Of a stretch of DNA of 64,000 nucleotides, positions 22,701 to 36,001 are shown piece by piece. A program made the position numbers and the translations under genes. Below the pieces are notes generated by a model. That model saw only the letters and a list, made by a program, of their open reading frames with translations, searched no databases and was not told the DNA's origin. Location of the stretch: assembly GCF_016859285.1 (NCBI RefSeq), contig NC_053404.1:13763105-13827104 (forward strand), written 5' to 3'. Position 1 is the stretch's first letter. Each line of letters begins with the position of its first letter. Source of the DNA: Xiphias gladius. Lineage: Eukaryota; Chordata; Actinopteri; Istiophoriformes; Xiphiidae.

Positions 22701-25700
22701 TGCATCAGTGTGTAAGTGGTGTTTTAATGTTGTAGCTGCTCAAGATGAAGGTTGTTTAACTACTATACATACAGTTTGATTAGTCCAGTGGTTCCCAAGC
22801 TAGGGGGTCCGGCCCTTCCAAAAACTCGCAAGATAAATCTGAGGGCTCCTGAAATTATTAACTGAAGGGGAGAGAAGGAAAAAACAAAATCCCGCTACAT
22901 AAATATGTTTTCATTTTTTGACTTTTCTTAGTCTTTAGAACTGGTAAATATTTAATAAAACATTGTATTTTATTAGCCTATTATGTTTTTTACGTACAAT
23001 CTTAGTCTGCAAATTGTCAGATAAATGTAGTTAGATAAATGAGTAAAAAGCACAATATTTCCCTCTGAAATGTACTGGAACTAGAAGTATGAAGTAGCAT
23101 TAAATGCACATACTCAGGTACAAGTACCTCAAGATAGTACTTAAGTACAGCACTTGAGTAATTGTACCTCGTACATTCCAGCACTGGGTAAGGTCAGGGG
23201 TTTGTTTACACAGGTCCAAGCTGATGTAAACAAAAAAGTCTTCCTCACACTCAAGCATTTTAAGAGGCAACTGAAATGTGTTTTCAGTTTGTAGAGAGGT
23301 ATAACTAATACCTTTATTTGAGTGTTGTGAACATAAACATCAACCAATAAGGTTTGTAACTTATGATGATGTTCCATGTGTGATGTTTTACAGGGGATCA
23401 GGTATTTCAGAGAGTCTACCATCATGTTTCTAATGAAAAAATCTCCTGCACACCAGCGCCTGGGTCTCCCAGAAGACCTTGGGAGCAGCTCAGCGCAGCA
23501 GAACCAGAGAAACGGAGGAGGAAACCTCCTGGTAACTGGTGGATGGTTAAGGGCATGTGTGGAGACGAGGAGAGCATCTCCTCACAACGTCAGCAGCCTA
23601 ATCCTAAGGAGACCAAATCTTGTAAGGAAATAAAAAAGCAATCTAAACAGAGCAGATCTCCTAGACTTGGAACTCCCAAAAATGGCAACATGGCAGTCTC
23701 ATCAAAACCACTGGGGGGAGCTCATGTGCCCTCACTGAAACTAAAACCACTGTCTGCTCCAAAGACTGTCAAACGCTCTTTGGCCACTTTTAAAGACATT
23801 TTCACATCAGCCACAGAGAGCCTGACTGTGATCAGCAGCAGAGATATAGGTCATAACAACAGGAATAATGTCACTGCAGGTCCTGCTGAACAGGTCACTC
23901 TTACTGACTGTGTAACGCTCAGTAAGACTAATAAAAATATACTCAGCACGGATGCTGGTGAAGTCAGGAGCACACAGAACAGCCCCCCCCACCATGACAC
24001 CCCACAGGACTGCAAGGGTCAGCCAGAGTACATGTAAGGAAAAGTCTAAATACTGTCACTCTAAACCTTTCCCTCTTTTTGTCTGTATATGTTATGTTTT
24101 TATTATTTTAACCTTTTTTGACAGGTTAAATGACATCAGAAGTGGACCATCCTCTTTAATTGAGCTGGAACAGTATGAGGAGTACGAAGACTTGAGTATG
24201 TTCCAAAACATAAAATTTATTTCATAAAACTTTATATTTCAATCAGACTTTTTAGATTTACATATATACTTCTTTCCGATCTTTATTTTGAGCGTTTCTA
24301 TTTTCTTTTTTCATTTTGCTCTTTTCCCACATATTTTCTTCTTTGAATCTGAACATTTCTCAAAGGTATAACTTTTTTTCAAGTGTATGAGTAACCCATA
24401 CAACTCTTTATTACCATTATAAATCTGCCTAAAAATACAAATTTTTTCAAGTTTATGATTGGAGATTATATTCCACAAATTTCTTTTTATCTCTTATTAT
24501 TAGTAGTAAAAGGAAAATAATAATTACAATAAACTAAAATATTGTACTATACTACTAATGCACTTCTGTTAAACAAGAATACAAATTCAAGTGGTTATAG
24601 TTGTCTAATTCCAGGCTTTGAGACTGGCTTTTCTCTTATTTTGAAAAAGTTTTAGAATAAGAAATTTTATTGCAGTTAAAAAAATGTAACTTCCTAACTC
24701 ACCAATGGGAACTGGAGAAGCCTGAGTGAATAGAATGTTCATTGTAGACACAGTAGAGAGAAATGTCAGTGTGACGTTGGTCTTTATTAATGAAATGAGA
24801 ATAACTAATCTGACAGTTTCTCTGTAAGATCTGAAATCTGGGCAGCCACGCTGCAATATTTACACCAAGCGCTTTCACCTTTTATGATGAATCAAAAATG
24901 CAGGAGTTGGACTTTTGCTACCTGGATATGTAGCTCTCATCACCAGGTTAAACAGCTGGTGGTTCCATGTTTAATCGACTTAAATATGAATGACAAGTAT
25001 TTGATCATGGACTGTGTAGATACTTAAATGGTAAAAATTGAATTTTCTGATCAGCAAGCCATGTTTTCTTTAAAAAAAATTCTTAACTTCCCCTTGTATG
25101 TTTTCTTTGCTCTAGTTCTGCCATCATCCAGAGCCCACGCTGTGCTCTCTGTGTCAGATATGTGTGCGCCTCCTCTCAAACCGCTGATCTTACAGCCAAA
25201 GGATAAGGCCAACCTGACAGAATGGTTTAAGAGTCTCTGGTCTACCACTGTTGACAGTAAGAAAATTTAATGTCTGATTTAAAAAAAAAAAAAAAACAAA
25301 CAAAAAAAACAAACAAAAAACTGTTTTAAATAATTTATACATATATTTATACATATATTTGCACTGGTTTTATGGATACTCGAAAAAAGTAATAAGGACT
25401 TAATGCTATTTCTTAACAGAAACTTTTATCATCTGGTATTCAAATGATCAAGAAGGAGTTTCAACCCTGTTTGTATTTTTATTTATAGTGTGTTGTATCT
25501 TAAATCTGTATTATTTAGACTTCTTTTACATTCCGTATGAAGGGAGAAATCTTTCAGAGATGCTCCTAGACCTCAAAAAGCCCAAGATTCGATTTAGTTA
25601 CTGTGACTGAACAATAATTACCGTAGTAGTTTGTTACTTAAAAGGTAAAATGAAATTTGTAAGTGAAATCTAACAAACAAGGAAGTACAGCAAGGGCATT

Positions 25701-26580
25701 GTGGACAAAATTAATATATGAACTAATATACAAAGTAAGCTTAATCCCACTAATATCCCATTGCATTAAAATGTATAATAATACAACAAATTTTCACATA
25801 ATATATTGATTTATATCAATTTAAAAGTTTTTTTTTTTTTAGCTTTTTATATGTAATGTAGACAACATACTGTATTTTTAATCAAATCATTAAATGTTTC
25901 TTATGAAAGGGTATAAAGCATAAGTCATTATTGGGTAGTAATCTCACTGAATATTCTTTATGATTGTAGATGGTGCTGAGATCACTCCAGACCATTTTGA
26001 CTGGTACTTCTATCAAGGCAGAGCTATTGGCTTCCTGGTGGACCTGAACTGTGGTTCCATCTGTAATGGAAAGATCCTGCTTGGCTCCTACATGAAGAAG
26101 CCTCTCTGGGTGGATCACAGCGCCACAACAGTCAGTAAACAAATTTTTTCCTTCTATCTCTCGCATATGATTATATTCTATTAGTCTCCTTCCCAGACCT
26201 CCTTAAACACCAGAGTTCTTGCAATACTTTCATTCTCCTATATTCATTTCTTTCTTTATTGTGTTGTTAAAGGTTTTTAACTTATTAACAAGCTCTGTGA
26301 GTCTAACCATCAATGGCAGAGAGTCCCGCTTCAACCCAGGACAATCCTTTATGGTGAAATGTGGTAAGAATATAATATTACATATATTAATGTTGAATCA
26401 AAGTTTTTAATTTAACAAATTGTTTCCTCTCCCTTATTATGTTTCTTATTATGTATACATTTTGTGTTTGTTTTTTACTGATCAGTCTGTTCTATTCACG
26501 CAGGAAACGCCTACAGCATCCAGAACGTCACTGCTCAGCCTGCAGTTCTGTACTTCACCAGGATATTAGCAGAAAGTTAG
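16716..26580 (+). CDS. cenpc: centromere protein C (CENP-C), 17 coding exons, 1097 residues
   Basis: Kinetochore scaffold: CENP-C binds the CENP-A nucleosome, the inner CCAN proteins and the Mis12 complex, and dimerises by its C terminus. Exons: 16716-16739, 17732-17775, 18047-18111, 18205-18311, 18900-18960, 19065-19263, 19427-19519, 19633-19713, 20282-20461, 20572-21284, 21970-22515, 23394-24033, 24125-24195, 25116-25256, 25970-26130, 26273-26363, 26504-26580. All are GT/AG with matching phases; 3294 bases in all. Recognition rests on three points: EDDFLIL...WFSIPSK (about 303-321), like human EDEFIIDE...WITIPRK; RRRKPPGNWWMVKG (741-758), like the human central nucleosome-binding motif RRPSDWWVVK; and a C-terminal Mif2/CENP-C cupin (about 990-1092, GKILLGSY, NPGQSFMVKCGNAYSI, VLYFTRI). 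A second WW motif, RRKQTGQWWLSSP, is at 566-578. The middle is Lys/Glu/Ser-rich and looks disordered. The first exon (METKYPTL) is chosen for its ATG, strong GTAAGT donor and phase; it is the least certain. Confidence 0.92.
22523..23186. mobile_element. hAT-like non-autonomous transposon in cenpc intron 11
   Basis: Begins CAGTGGTGGAGGAAGTA and ends TACATTCCAGCACTG, imperfect inverted termini of a common percomorph MITE. It is flanked by an 8-bp target duplication with one mismatch: GGTAAGAT (22515-22522) and GGTAAGGT (23187-23194). Eight bases is the hAT length. A second sequence, starting CAGTGGTTCCCAAGCTAGGG near 22789, resembles another common teleost element and seems nested. The element carries no ORF of its own. 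Confidence 0.75.
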
Positions 26581-26820
26581 GACTGAAGTTGCTACCTGGA
26601 TCGTGGCTAGATAACCAGTCACACACAATCAAGAAATGACCAAATGCCTAAGGGTTTTAAAAAGCAGACTGGAGATCTGGGAAATTCTTTTATATTTATA
26701 TCGACTTACTTTCTGTATAAGGTGTAAATAGAAAAAAAATGTTTTTAATGATTTTATTTGATCCCAAGCAATGCTTCAAATGATTGATAAAACAGTTTTA
26801 AAATGATTAAATGATTTGTA

Positions 26821-26826
26821 AATAAA
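26821..26826 (+). terminator. cenpc: cenpc poly(A) signal
   Basis: AATAAA 241 bases after the cenpc stop codon, in a run of T/A-rich 3' UTR. No earlier AATAAA was seen after the stop. Confidence 0.65.
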
Positions 26827-27089
26827 GTCTTACACTTTTTTAACTGAGGATTATTTGACCATTTCCTATGATTGTGCATCAATTGTTTTCAGCCTCTAAG
26901 GGGCAGTGTAAAGCTGTAGTCTAATTGTGTTAAACAGAGAAATGTTGAGATATGGTTTTAGTCAGCATGAAAACAAAGTCCACATATACTACTTTATATC
27001 CTGCTGGATGTTTTAATCAATAACTGCATCATATTACATTTTACAGGGTGACCATGTCTTATGGGCAAAATTTTAATTTGATAAGTTAC

Positions 27090-27259
27090 TAGTAAATGTA
27101 GCTCTCATAAATGTATTGGGGTAAAAAGTACAATAAGTCCTGCTGAGATGTAGTAGAAGTATAAAGCAGAAAATGGAAATATTCAAAAGTGCAAGTACCT
27201 CAGAATTGTATTTAAGCACAGTTCTTGAGTAAGGATACCAAGTTACTTTCCACCACTGC
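27090..27259. repeat. 3' fragment of the CAGTGGTGGA hAT-like family
   Basis: Ends with TACTTTCCACCACTG at 27245-27259, the right terminus of the family also seen at 22523-23186. It contains AAGTACCTCAGAATTGTATT, typical of its 3' half. A left end is not evident. Confidence 0.6.
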
Positions 27260-29024
27260 AAATATGTTTCTGAGTAGTTAAGAGAAGTATTTCAAGACCT
27301 TTCACAGAGATTCCAGGTTCAGGAGCACCAGTGATGCTGGGCTTGGGGGTACACTGAGGGTTGCTGGTCCGCTGGTGTTAAGAGCTAGTAGAGGGCCATC
27401 ATCCAGAAAAAAAAAAGCTCCCCTTGAACACTGTGTGTGACATCATCAGAGCCTTTACAAAGTCTATCCTTTACTCTGCTCAGGCTTTCTCTAAATGTTA
27501 CTGTTGGAAAAATTTGATTTTTTTTCAAATTATATTCAACTAATTGGACATAAACAATACAATACAATTTAAGACAATTATCTCTGGTACTGGTAAAATA
27601 AGGAAAACTTTTCAGATAAGAACTAATACAAATGAACGTTACATGTAAACACCTGTCAGTCCCTGTTCGTATCGTTCAGTCAGCACAAAACTGATGAAAA
27701 ATCATAGTTTAATCTATAGTAAGCAGTGGTTTGTCAGTTATATTTTAAGGCAAAGACTGAGCTGATAAATCAGAAACACTGACATTCCTACACCAACACA
27801 ACACACATCCTCTGGTGAGCACTATGTCATACCCACTGCTCTGTCATGAAACATTTACTGACCTACTTCATGAAGGCTGAATTATATTTCTGTAAGCAAA
27901 TCTGTTATTTCTCCCCCACTATACTATTGAATAGTTTATGATACAAGGATAACAACATGTTTCTTAAACAAAAACCTTGGGATTGCTGTCTGATATTTGA
28001 AAAAGCCTTTACCCATTACACATTAATTTAGCCTTTATTTAATAATGTAATATACAGGCTATGTGACTGAAAATATTTTATTGTGTAAATGATGGACCTA
28101 CTAAAAATGTTCAGTCTGTTTCTCCAGGCTACAAAATGTCCATGTCTTGCAAAGATAACCCGATAGAGCCACTCAAATTAAACTAAACATCCATGACTTG
28201 AATACAAAACAAAGGAGTATAAAGTCCTCTCCACAGTCGAGTTTTCAACAGCCTGCCAGTTTGATAATTTATCGTTTGTGAATGTCTAGTTTTAGTTGTG
28301 CATAGTGCTCCAGCTGCCTCAGGGCAGGATCTCCTTCAGAGAAGTGGATGCTGTTGTAACCACCAAAGTATACACTGGAACTGCCTCCCAGGTCTTTAAT
28401 TATAAACCATGTCTATGACCAAATATGCTGCCTGCAACACAACATCTGTGCAGTCCAATGGTCGAGATACATCAACTACACTCTGTTACTGTGAAAGAAA
28501 AGGAGGGTTGAGTGAATTGTTTGTGGAAGATTTCGAGTTCAAAATGAACATTGTAGGATGAAGGTGCTACTAGAGGCATGCCAGATGGTGAGTGAAAATT
28601 CTGTCTTTTTACTGTACCAGGACCTTGCTCCTTGCTGATCAATGGGGTCTTCAATTCTATTGAGTTTGCAGTCGAAACAGTGCCTGTAAACTTTGGATAG
28701 CACAGGAGAAACCACAGTCAGCAGTAGTAATGGTTGTTAATGGTTCACTTAACCTCTTCTTTTTCTAGATCAAGCATCTGTGTTTTGTCTTTTCTTTGAC
28801 CAAATGACTCCTGTGCTTAATAGAACGCCCTTTTTTGGTTCAATAAGGAATTTGATTAACACAGATCAACATGCCCGTTGTTCAACTCATGGTGTTTGTT
28901 AAAATATAGAATAATGCAACCCTTACCCTTAATGCTAATTTCAACAATAATTTTGATAAAGAAGGCGTGTCAGCAGGAAGAAATGACCGTATGAATAAAC
29001 AACTAAATTCAAAACAGTTACAGC
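27260..29024. other. gene-free spacer
   Basis: AT-rich sequence downstream of cenpc. No exon, RNA gene or repeat that I recognise. Confidence 0.4.
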
Positions 29025-30075
29025 CGTGCCAGCAGCTCTCTGAGGTTGTGTGTAGCTTCTGAGCTAAATGCTAACATCAGCATGTTAACATGCTAATAGT
29101 AACAACAGAGAGGTTAACATTTTGATTTTGTTTTTGTTTTTGTTTTCTCTTTCATGGTACTTGTTGACCTAAAGAAAAATCTAAGCTAAAATTAGCCTTA
29201 ACCTTTACTGGAAATCCTAATTTCACTAACTTAACAACATTAATGGAGTTAATATACATAGATAATATACATAATAACCATAATAATATACTTAATATAC
29301 ATAATAACCATATACATCTGTGGTGCTAACAGATTTATATATTGTTAGGACATAGTGTTTGAACAGTATCGAAGTTTTTCATCATCTTGGACAGTATCTA
29401 AGAAGAAAATCAAGACACAAGGAAGCAGAATGACGAATGAATGAATAAATAAGTAAATTTAAAGCAGTTCTGTGAGGTGAGGCTGTATCTAGGCACTATG
29501 CTTTGAGCTAAATACTAACATCTGCATGCAAATATGCCCACAATGACAGTAGACTTATTACACTAAATGGTATTTGTTGACAGGAGGAAAAATATACACC
29601 AATGCCAGTCTACCATGCTAGCCATGCTAGCAACTCGGTGAGGCTGTAGAGTGGTGCTTTGAGCTTTCCTAACTTCAGCTTGGTAACATGCAGTTGGTTA
29701 GCAGTTTAAAAAAAAAACCAAAAAAAAAAAACCTGATGACCTGATGATGGTGCTAGATGAAAATGTAAGACATCACCTAAGTTACTAAAACTCATCCTGG
29801 GGGGGACAAGAATATAAATGTCTTTACCACATTTTATGCCAGTCCATACAGTAGCTGTCGAGACACCAACCCTTCGCGTACATCTTGAGATATTTTTCCA
29901 ACTATGTGAACACTTTGACCTGTTGGTGATACTAGAGGAAGTCAGGGAATTACCAAAGTTATATGGATTTATCATCTTGGGAACATGGATATCTGTACCA
30001 AATTTCATGGCAATCAATCCAGTGGGTAGTGATATTTCAATCTGGACCAAAGGACTGAGTATTGCTACCCTGTAA
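29025..30075. repeat. teleost interspersed repeat, partly duplicated
   Basis: Contains GCTAAATGCTAACATCAGCA at about 29063, GACCTGATGATGGTGCTAGA at about 29739, and CCAAATTTCATGGCAATCAA at about 29999, followed by GGTAGTGATATTTCAATCTG and GGACC. These occur in this order in a very abundant percomorph repeat as I remember it. The 5' part appears twice (about 29040-29110 and 29490-29560). An open frame on the minus strand here (29706-30125) is part of the repeat, not a gene. Confidence 0.6.
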
Positions 30076-33000
30076 ACCTGACTAAAAAACTGACATGATC
30101 TGCAATAAAGTAAAAGAAATGCCATGTGTTTGTCTCGGCTGCCTTAACTTGAGGTAAAGTGAAAATGCAGAATCCCATCCTTGGATAAGTTGGTTTAAGT
30201 GGCGAGACAGCCACTGAATAATGTATTCCCGAGAGTCTGCCTTGCACGGAGATTAATCTAAGCCCTCTCCGACAAAATGCACTTTCTCACTCACATCGCT
30301 ATCCCTTAATACAGCTGACATCTAAAACAGTAATGTCTCATTTGACCACCAGAGATACCACACTTTCCTTGCTGGTCTTATTTCTCATGGAGATCAACTC
30401 TGATTAAGTTTCATCCAAACACTGAAGAGATTGATTTTTGTTTTAATCGGCAGAGATATCACTCTTGAAATAAGAATTATTCCTCCTGTGGCTTAGAGTT
30501 TTTGGTTTTTGATACCAAATCTGTAGTTAGATCAAACTGAACATACTAAAAATTCAGCTGGAACTGCAAAGCAGAGGTGTGCTGCTTCAGGTCTGCTTCA
30601 GGTACATGGTATGAATGACCTCTTATTCTGAAGTCCTTCCAGTAAAACTGTTTTGATGCAGTTGGTTGTTGCTATGATGTCTGGTTTGATTTGATCTATT
30701 TGCAAAGTGCTACACTATGAGTGAAGTGCTTATCAGCAACCAACTTTTACTGTGAGAAAATGAGACTCCAGACCCTTCATTTAATCTTTTGGGGAACTGG
30801 AGCGTGCATATTTTTAAAAAATGTATTTTTCAACCGCAGCTTTGTAAAGGTGGCAAAAGTTAATATAAGCCACTTCAGCTCAGCAAAGGTTTACATAACA
30901 AATTCAACTCACTGCATTGAAATCCTGAATTAAAGCAGCGGGAGGAAACAATATCAGTGAGGAAACCTTGAGTACATGAGTACATTCAAGAATTACAGAA
31001 AATTAATTACATGGTATTCACCTTTGCTGAGCTTTGCATGCCATGAATTCATTTGTCCATACAAAGGCTATACAAGTTTTCTTTGATTAGTCATAGCCTC
31101 AGCTCTTGGAACAGAATTCAAGTATTGAGTATGGTTTCCTTCCTTTGTTTAACTTGGCTCTGAACATTTGTTTTTGTCTGCACTCCCGCTAACAAGCACA
31201 AAAGTGAATAACAAACTCTTTACAGTGAATTTGTTGTGTATTTTGTTGTGTGTTACTCTATGAATCATCCTCTAAAAATCTAGGAATTCTTTCAGCTTCA
31301 GGTAAATAACACCAAATTGTATTTAAATGCTCATTTACATTTTTTAACACAATGGTGCAATTGATTTAGGAAGAGAATTAAAGGCTTTTAATGTTTCCAG
31401 AAGAGGTATTTGTGCAACCTTTACAGCCAGATATGTATCCTGAAGTAAACAAGAGACCAAAAGAGATGCATTCAGGCTAAAATCCCATGTCCCTCTGCGC
31501 CTAGTGTGCTGGCTTACATCTTGGTTACACCCTTGTTGACAACTAACAGAAGATACTGACACATGTGACACAGAGAAAACTGGACTTTTAATAAAATCTT
31601 AATGCTATTGATGATTTCATTGATTAATTATCCCCATGAGTTTTACTGAGGAGTACATTTTTGTAAACAAGCTAATTTTCAGGTCATTAGGACAACAAAT
31701 AATACACACAACCGTTGTGCAATGTGGAAACACAAAAACACCGTTTATATCCAAAGAAAATTCTCTTTACTAAATGAAAATTTAAAAGAGTGTTTGTGTG
31801 TTGCAATATTATTTCTATGCTTTATGGCCTGAATTTTGAGTTTGTTTACGATTGCATCAGAAAACTGGACATTTTGTAGCACATGAGGTCTCTTTGGTTA
31901 TGTCTTGCATCTGTTGAGCGTGAGCTTACAGGGTAGTGTTGGGAGCAGGGTGTTGAGTCTTCTTGACACGAAAAAATGAAGCAAGGTGCCCACTTGATAA
32001 CTTCAATGCTCACTCACCCTGAAAGGTAGAGCAGGTCTGGATTACCAACCAGGCAAAATGGGCAACTGCCCCGGGGTCTCAGGGTATATATAGGTATAAT
32101 ATGGACAACTGAATATAAAGTGAAATGGTAAGGGCCCTAAGGTGGCTTCTGTCTTTTTACCAAATTTTGAGGCACTGTCTTATGGAGGATACTTATTCAA
32201 ATCTAGCTTTAATAACTTCAACATTTCAAATCATATTATTTACCTTTATTCAGTAACACATTCTCTAACATTTAGTAACACATAATACATTAATTTTGTT
32301 GTATGAATCATGTACTAATAAAATCTTTACTGGTTCCTACTGATACTTAAATATAGGTACAATGGAAGACAACAAGACAATGGGGAACAAGGGAGTAACA
32401 TTTGGGCATTTATCCAGTTGATTGACAGCTGCGAAAAAGCCCAATGAATGATGAATGAATTTACTTGGGTCACAATGAAGCTTTTCTTTTAGGGAAATTT
32501 ATCTGGAAATCAACCCTTATTATAAACTCAGCAGAACCAGCTGAGGTAACAGAACACAGTTCTTTCCAAGACAATAATTAGTAAATTATTAGGAAACTAT
32601 GGGCCCGTAAAATAAAGCGTTACTGTCGACACTTTATAGTACAGCCTTCACACCATATTCTAACTATGTTATTAAATTATTAAAAGGAGAGAATTGCCCG
32701 ACATTATATTACAGCCCACATACCTTATTCTTACAGTGTAATCAGAAGAATTAAAATAATAATTATTAGGTTCCTGATTAAATACTAAAGATTGGCTACA
32801 TTTGATACACCTACATCTATGTCTTATATTATTACATGACTTTCATATGTTATAGTTTTTTCCTCATGACAATAGATTTGCATTTGAGACACACATTTGA
32901 GTTTCTTTTCTACTCCAATGTACCCGTTATTTTTATTAGCTGCTGTAGGGCTGAACGAACATGCCTGCTAGAAGCCAATTTTAAAAAGTACAGACCCATT

Positions 33001-33904
33001 TCTTGACTTGTCCTTATTTCAGATTATGCAATGACGTAGAATACATAAATATGACATAAATAAATCCCTGGAATGTGGTTGTAGCTGTCTGCCGAAGCCA
33101 AGCTTGTAAACTGTCTCTCTTTTATAATGTATTTTCCCTTACACACCACCAACTATGTTAATAACTGAAACTACAACATGTCTTTTACAATATATGGTAA
33201 GATTAAGGTATGTGGGCTGTAAGATAATGTTATATGTGTGCCTGTTCTTCCCTTTTTTTCAGGTAACAGACTGTATTATTAAGTGTTACCATTTATTCTT
33301 ATTTATATATTTATTCATTATTCTAACAAATTTCAGTGTAATAAAATGATCACATACTAACTTGTGCACAGCAAACCTGGGGCAGCAGCATCTGGCTCTG
33401 TTGCACTTACCGTATGATCACACAGAGGAAGGGCTCTCAGAGGAAAAGCACCCATTTTAGTTTTATGTTGTTGAGTTTCTCTTGAAAATGAATCAAAATG
33501 AATTATGCAAGGTACAGCAGAACACATATTCAGGGTTGCAAACTTGATGAGGCTTCTGGGAGCAACAACAGCCATTGAATCTAAAATTCCAATTACCTTT
33601 TGACAGCTGGGTTGGTAGATCATTCAAGCATGTTCCTTTGTCAAGATAATAGGTTTGTTAAGAATTATGGTTTGAAAAGAAAATCAATTAACAAACCAAG
33701 AATTGCAGATGTCCACGGGTATTTTCTTCTACTTATTGTTATACAGCAAAGGGTTGATTTAGGTCAAAGTAATTTTTCATCAGGGTGCTGTACTGTTACA
33801 CACACTCCTCTCCAGAAGACTCATTAAGTACTCCCTAATCCTGACTTCAGTCTGCTCCCACTTAGCACTGCAAATCGATGATGACAGCAGCAATTGCACT
33901 CAAT
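30076..33904. other. gene-free spacer
   Basis: No supported gene. Near 32040, CTGGATTACCAACCAGGCAA followed by ATGGGCAACTGCC resembles the edge of a dispersed teleost repeat. The stretch 32600-33300, bounded by AAAGCGTTAC and AGTGTTACC, may be another old element. Both are weak. Confidence 0.3.
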
Positions 33905-34400
33905 TGAGTGGGGTAAATGGGTAAATGGTTATTTAAATAACTAAAAGTAATGGATAAAGAGTTGAAATAGCGGGCTAATTGTAATGGATGGTTGAAATCA
34001 TTAGCTAAAAGTAGCTTATTGGCTAATTGGTAAAATGGTAAAAACAAAGGGTTAACACTTTAGTCAGCTAAAATTTTTAACATACACAGTTCAAATAATT
34101 ACATTAGCTATAAGTAATAGATTAACAGTTTAAATGGATAGCTTAAATTAATAAACAGTTAAAGTATTTACTTTAGCTAAAAGTAATGGTTAAACAGTTT
34201 AAATAGTTAGCTAAATATTGAGTAAATGGCTGAAATAGATAAATTAGTAGAGCTGAAATAGTTAGCTAGCTAAAACGTATTGCTACAACAACATAACAAC
34301 AACAACAACAACATAATGGATTAATGGTTAAAATGGATAGCTAATATAATGGCTAAACATTTTAAATATTTAGCTAAAAGTAACAGATAAAAAGTTGAGA
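33905..34400. repeat. degenerate minisatellite
   Basis: A unit of roughly 30-40 bases built on TTAGCTAAAAGTAATGG-TAAACAGTT-AAATAG recurs with substitutions and indels through the stretch. It includes an AAC-rich insert at about 34287-34313. No coding content. Confidence 0.7.
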
Positions 34401-35609
34401 TGGGGTGGAGCAAACGAAAAATGACTTTCAAAAAGTCTGAAACTAAAATGAGGGACTTAGATATAGAGCTTTGGTCACAGTAACTGTGGAAGAAAGAAAA
34501 AGAAATAGATTAATTGGTGTTTTCTGCTACAGTGGCTCTCAGCCATGTGCTCCTGATATTAATGGGATATCAGTCCAACCAAAAACCAGATGACTGGTTG
34601 TCTAATTGTTGAGAAGAAGTGCTGTCTTAGTGTGGAGTGTCTGTTTCTTTCAATTAAACCAATTAAGGGGGACTGCTCTGGTGGCATTGAGCCATGACAT
34701 CCCGGGTTCAGCTTAGCGTTCGAGGTGTAATGAATGTCATCACCTACTCATTTTTAACATTCCCGTTCCTCTTCGCTATCATGATCCAGTAAAGCAGAAA
34801 TACCCCAAAATCGAATTTAAAAAAGCTGAAGATTTTTTCTTGTTATCTTTGGTCTTTACACTGCCATTAACAGCTACACATTTCTCCCCATCGTTAGACC
34901 CAAATAGAACTAATTATTGATGACAGCTGGACTTAAGAATTATTACAAACTACTGATACAACTTGACGGTCACTGTCCCCAATTTTACCACTGAAGATAC
35001 TGTGAAAAAGATTTTGATGCCTTGCTTAACTAAAAGAAACCCATTCTATATGTAAAAATCACACATGCCTTTTACCAAAGCGATGCAATCTAAAAACTAT
35101 AAGATATCGTAGATACAGTGATTGACAAAAAAACGCAAAAAGATATACAATACAGTGTATTCCAATAGAATGGCTCTGAAATAAATTCTTAACTCATAAT
35201 ATTTTTTTAATAATCAGATTTTTTTATATATAATTTTTCATCACAATAATGAACGCATCATTTCAAAATCATTCATGGGCCTGAGCTAAGCAGAAGAAAA
35301 AAATATATAAGTGAAAGATAAAACAAAGTGGGGAATAAACAAAACTAAAAACACATTAAATACATTAAGTACCATTTCTGTACACTGTCAAGATCCATTT
35401 ACCCTGACCATCGCTAAGTTACTGCCATGTACAGGCAAATCAACCTGGAGCTTTCAAATCCAATGTGCCCTTTCCCCTTTGGATGGCATCGCTTAGATTT
35501 CTGGGCAAGTCGTCTATCAGATGTTGCCATATATCAACAAAGCTGTTGTCATTTTCCTTTAACTTGGCACTCAGCCTCCCCACTGGAAAAACCCCAAATT
35601 TCCCGATAC
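34401..35609. other. gene-free spacer
   Basis: AT-rich, no feature recognised. Confidence 0.4.
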
Positions 35610-35800
35610 CACTGACTGTGAAGATTCTCAGTCATCCAGGCCAACTCTGTGAGTAGTAGTAGTAGTAGTAGTACTCTGTAAGTGCTATGCGAAGGCAACT
35701 GGACTTGCTTGAAGTTCTTGAAGACGTTTCCCCTCTCATCCGAAGGGCGTCTTCCTTCTTTGAAGAAGCCCTTCGGGCTTAGCACTTACCTATACAACTG
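35610..35800. repeat. teleost dispersed repeat with internal (AGT)n
   Basis: Contains GATTCTCAGTCATCCAGGCC, a short (AGT)n array at about 35651-35673, and GAAGTTCTTGAAGACGTTTC followed by CCTCTCATCCGAAGGGCG. This string is familiar from many fish loci. AAGAAGCCCTTCGGGCTTAG follows, partly self-complementary to the preceding CCGAAGGGCGTCTTC. Confidence 0.6.
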
Positions 35801-35867
35801 AGTTACAGTAGAAGGTTTTTCATGAATGCAATTAAATATTATGCATTTTACTAACCAAAAAAAATTT

Positions 35868-35959
35868 TGTCACGGTCTAGGCCGTGACTCCACTTTTTTC
35901 CCCTTGTGTTTCTCGTGTTTCCCTTTCCTCCATGTTTTCTGTCTTACCCTGTCTCTCTC

Positions 35960-36001
<42 letters not shown>

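Noticed and set aside
29706-30125. 139-codon minus-strand ORF as a gene
   Set aside because: It lies wholly inside a dispersed teleost repeat and resembles no protein family.
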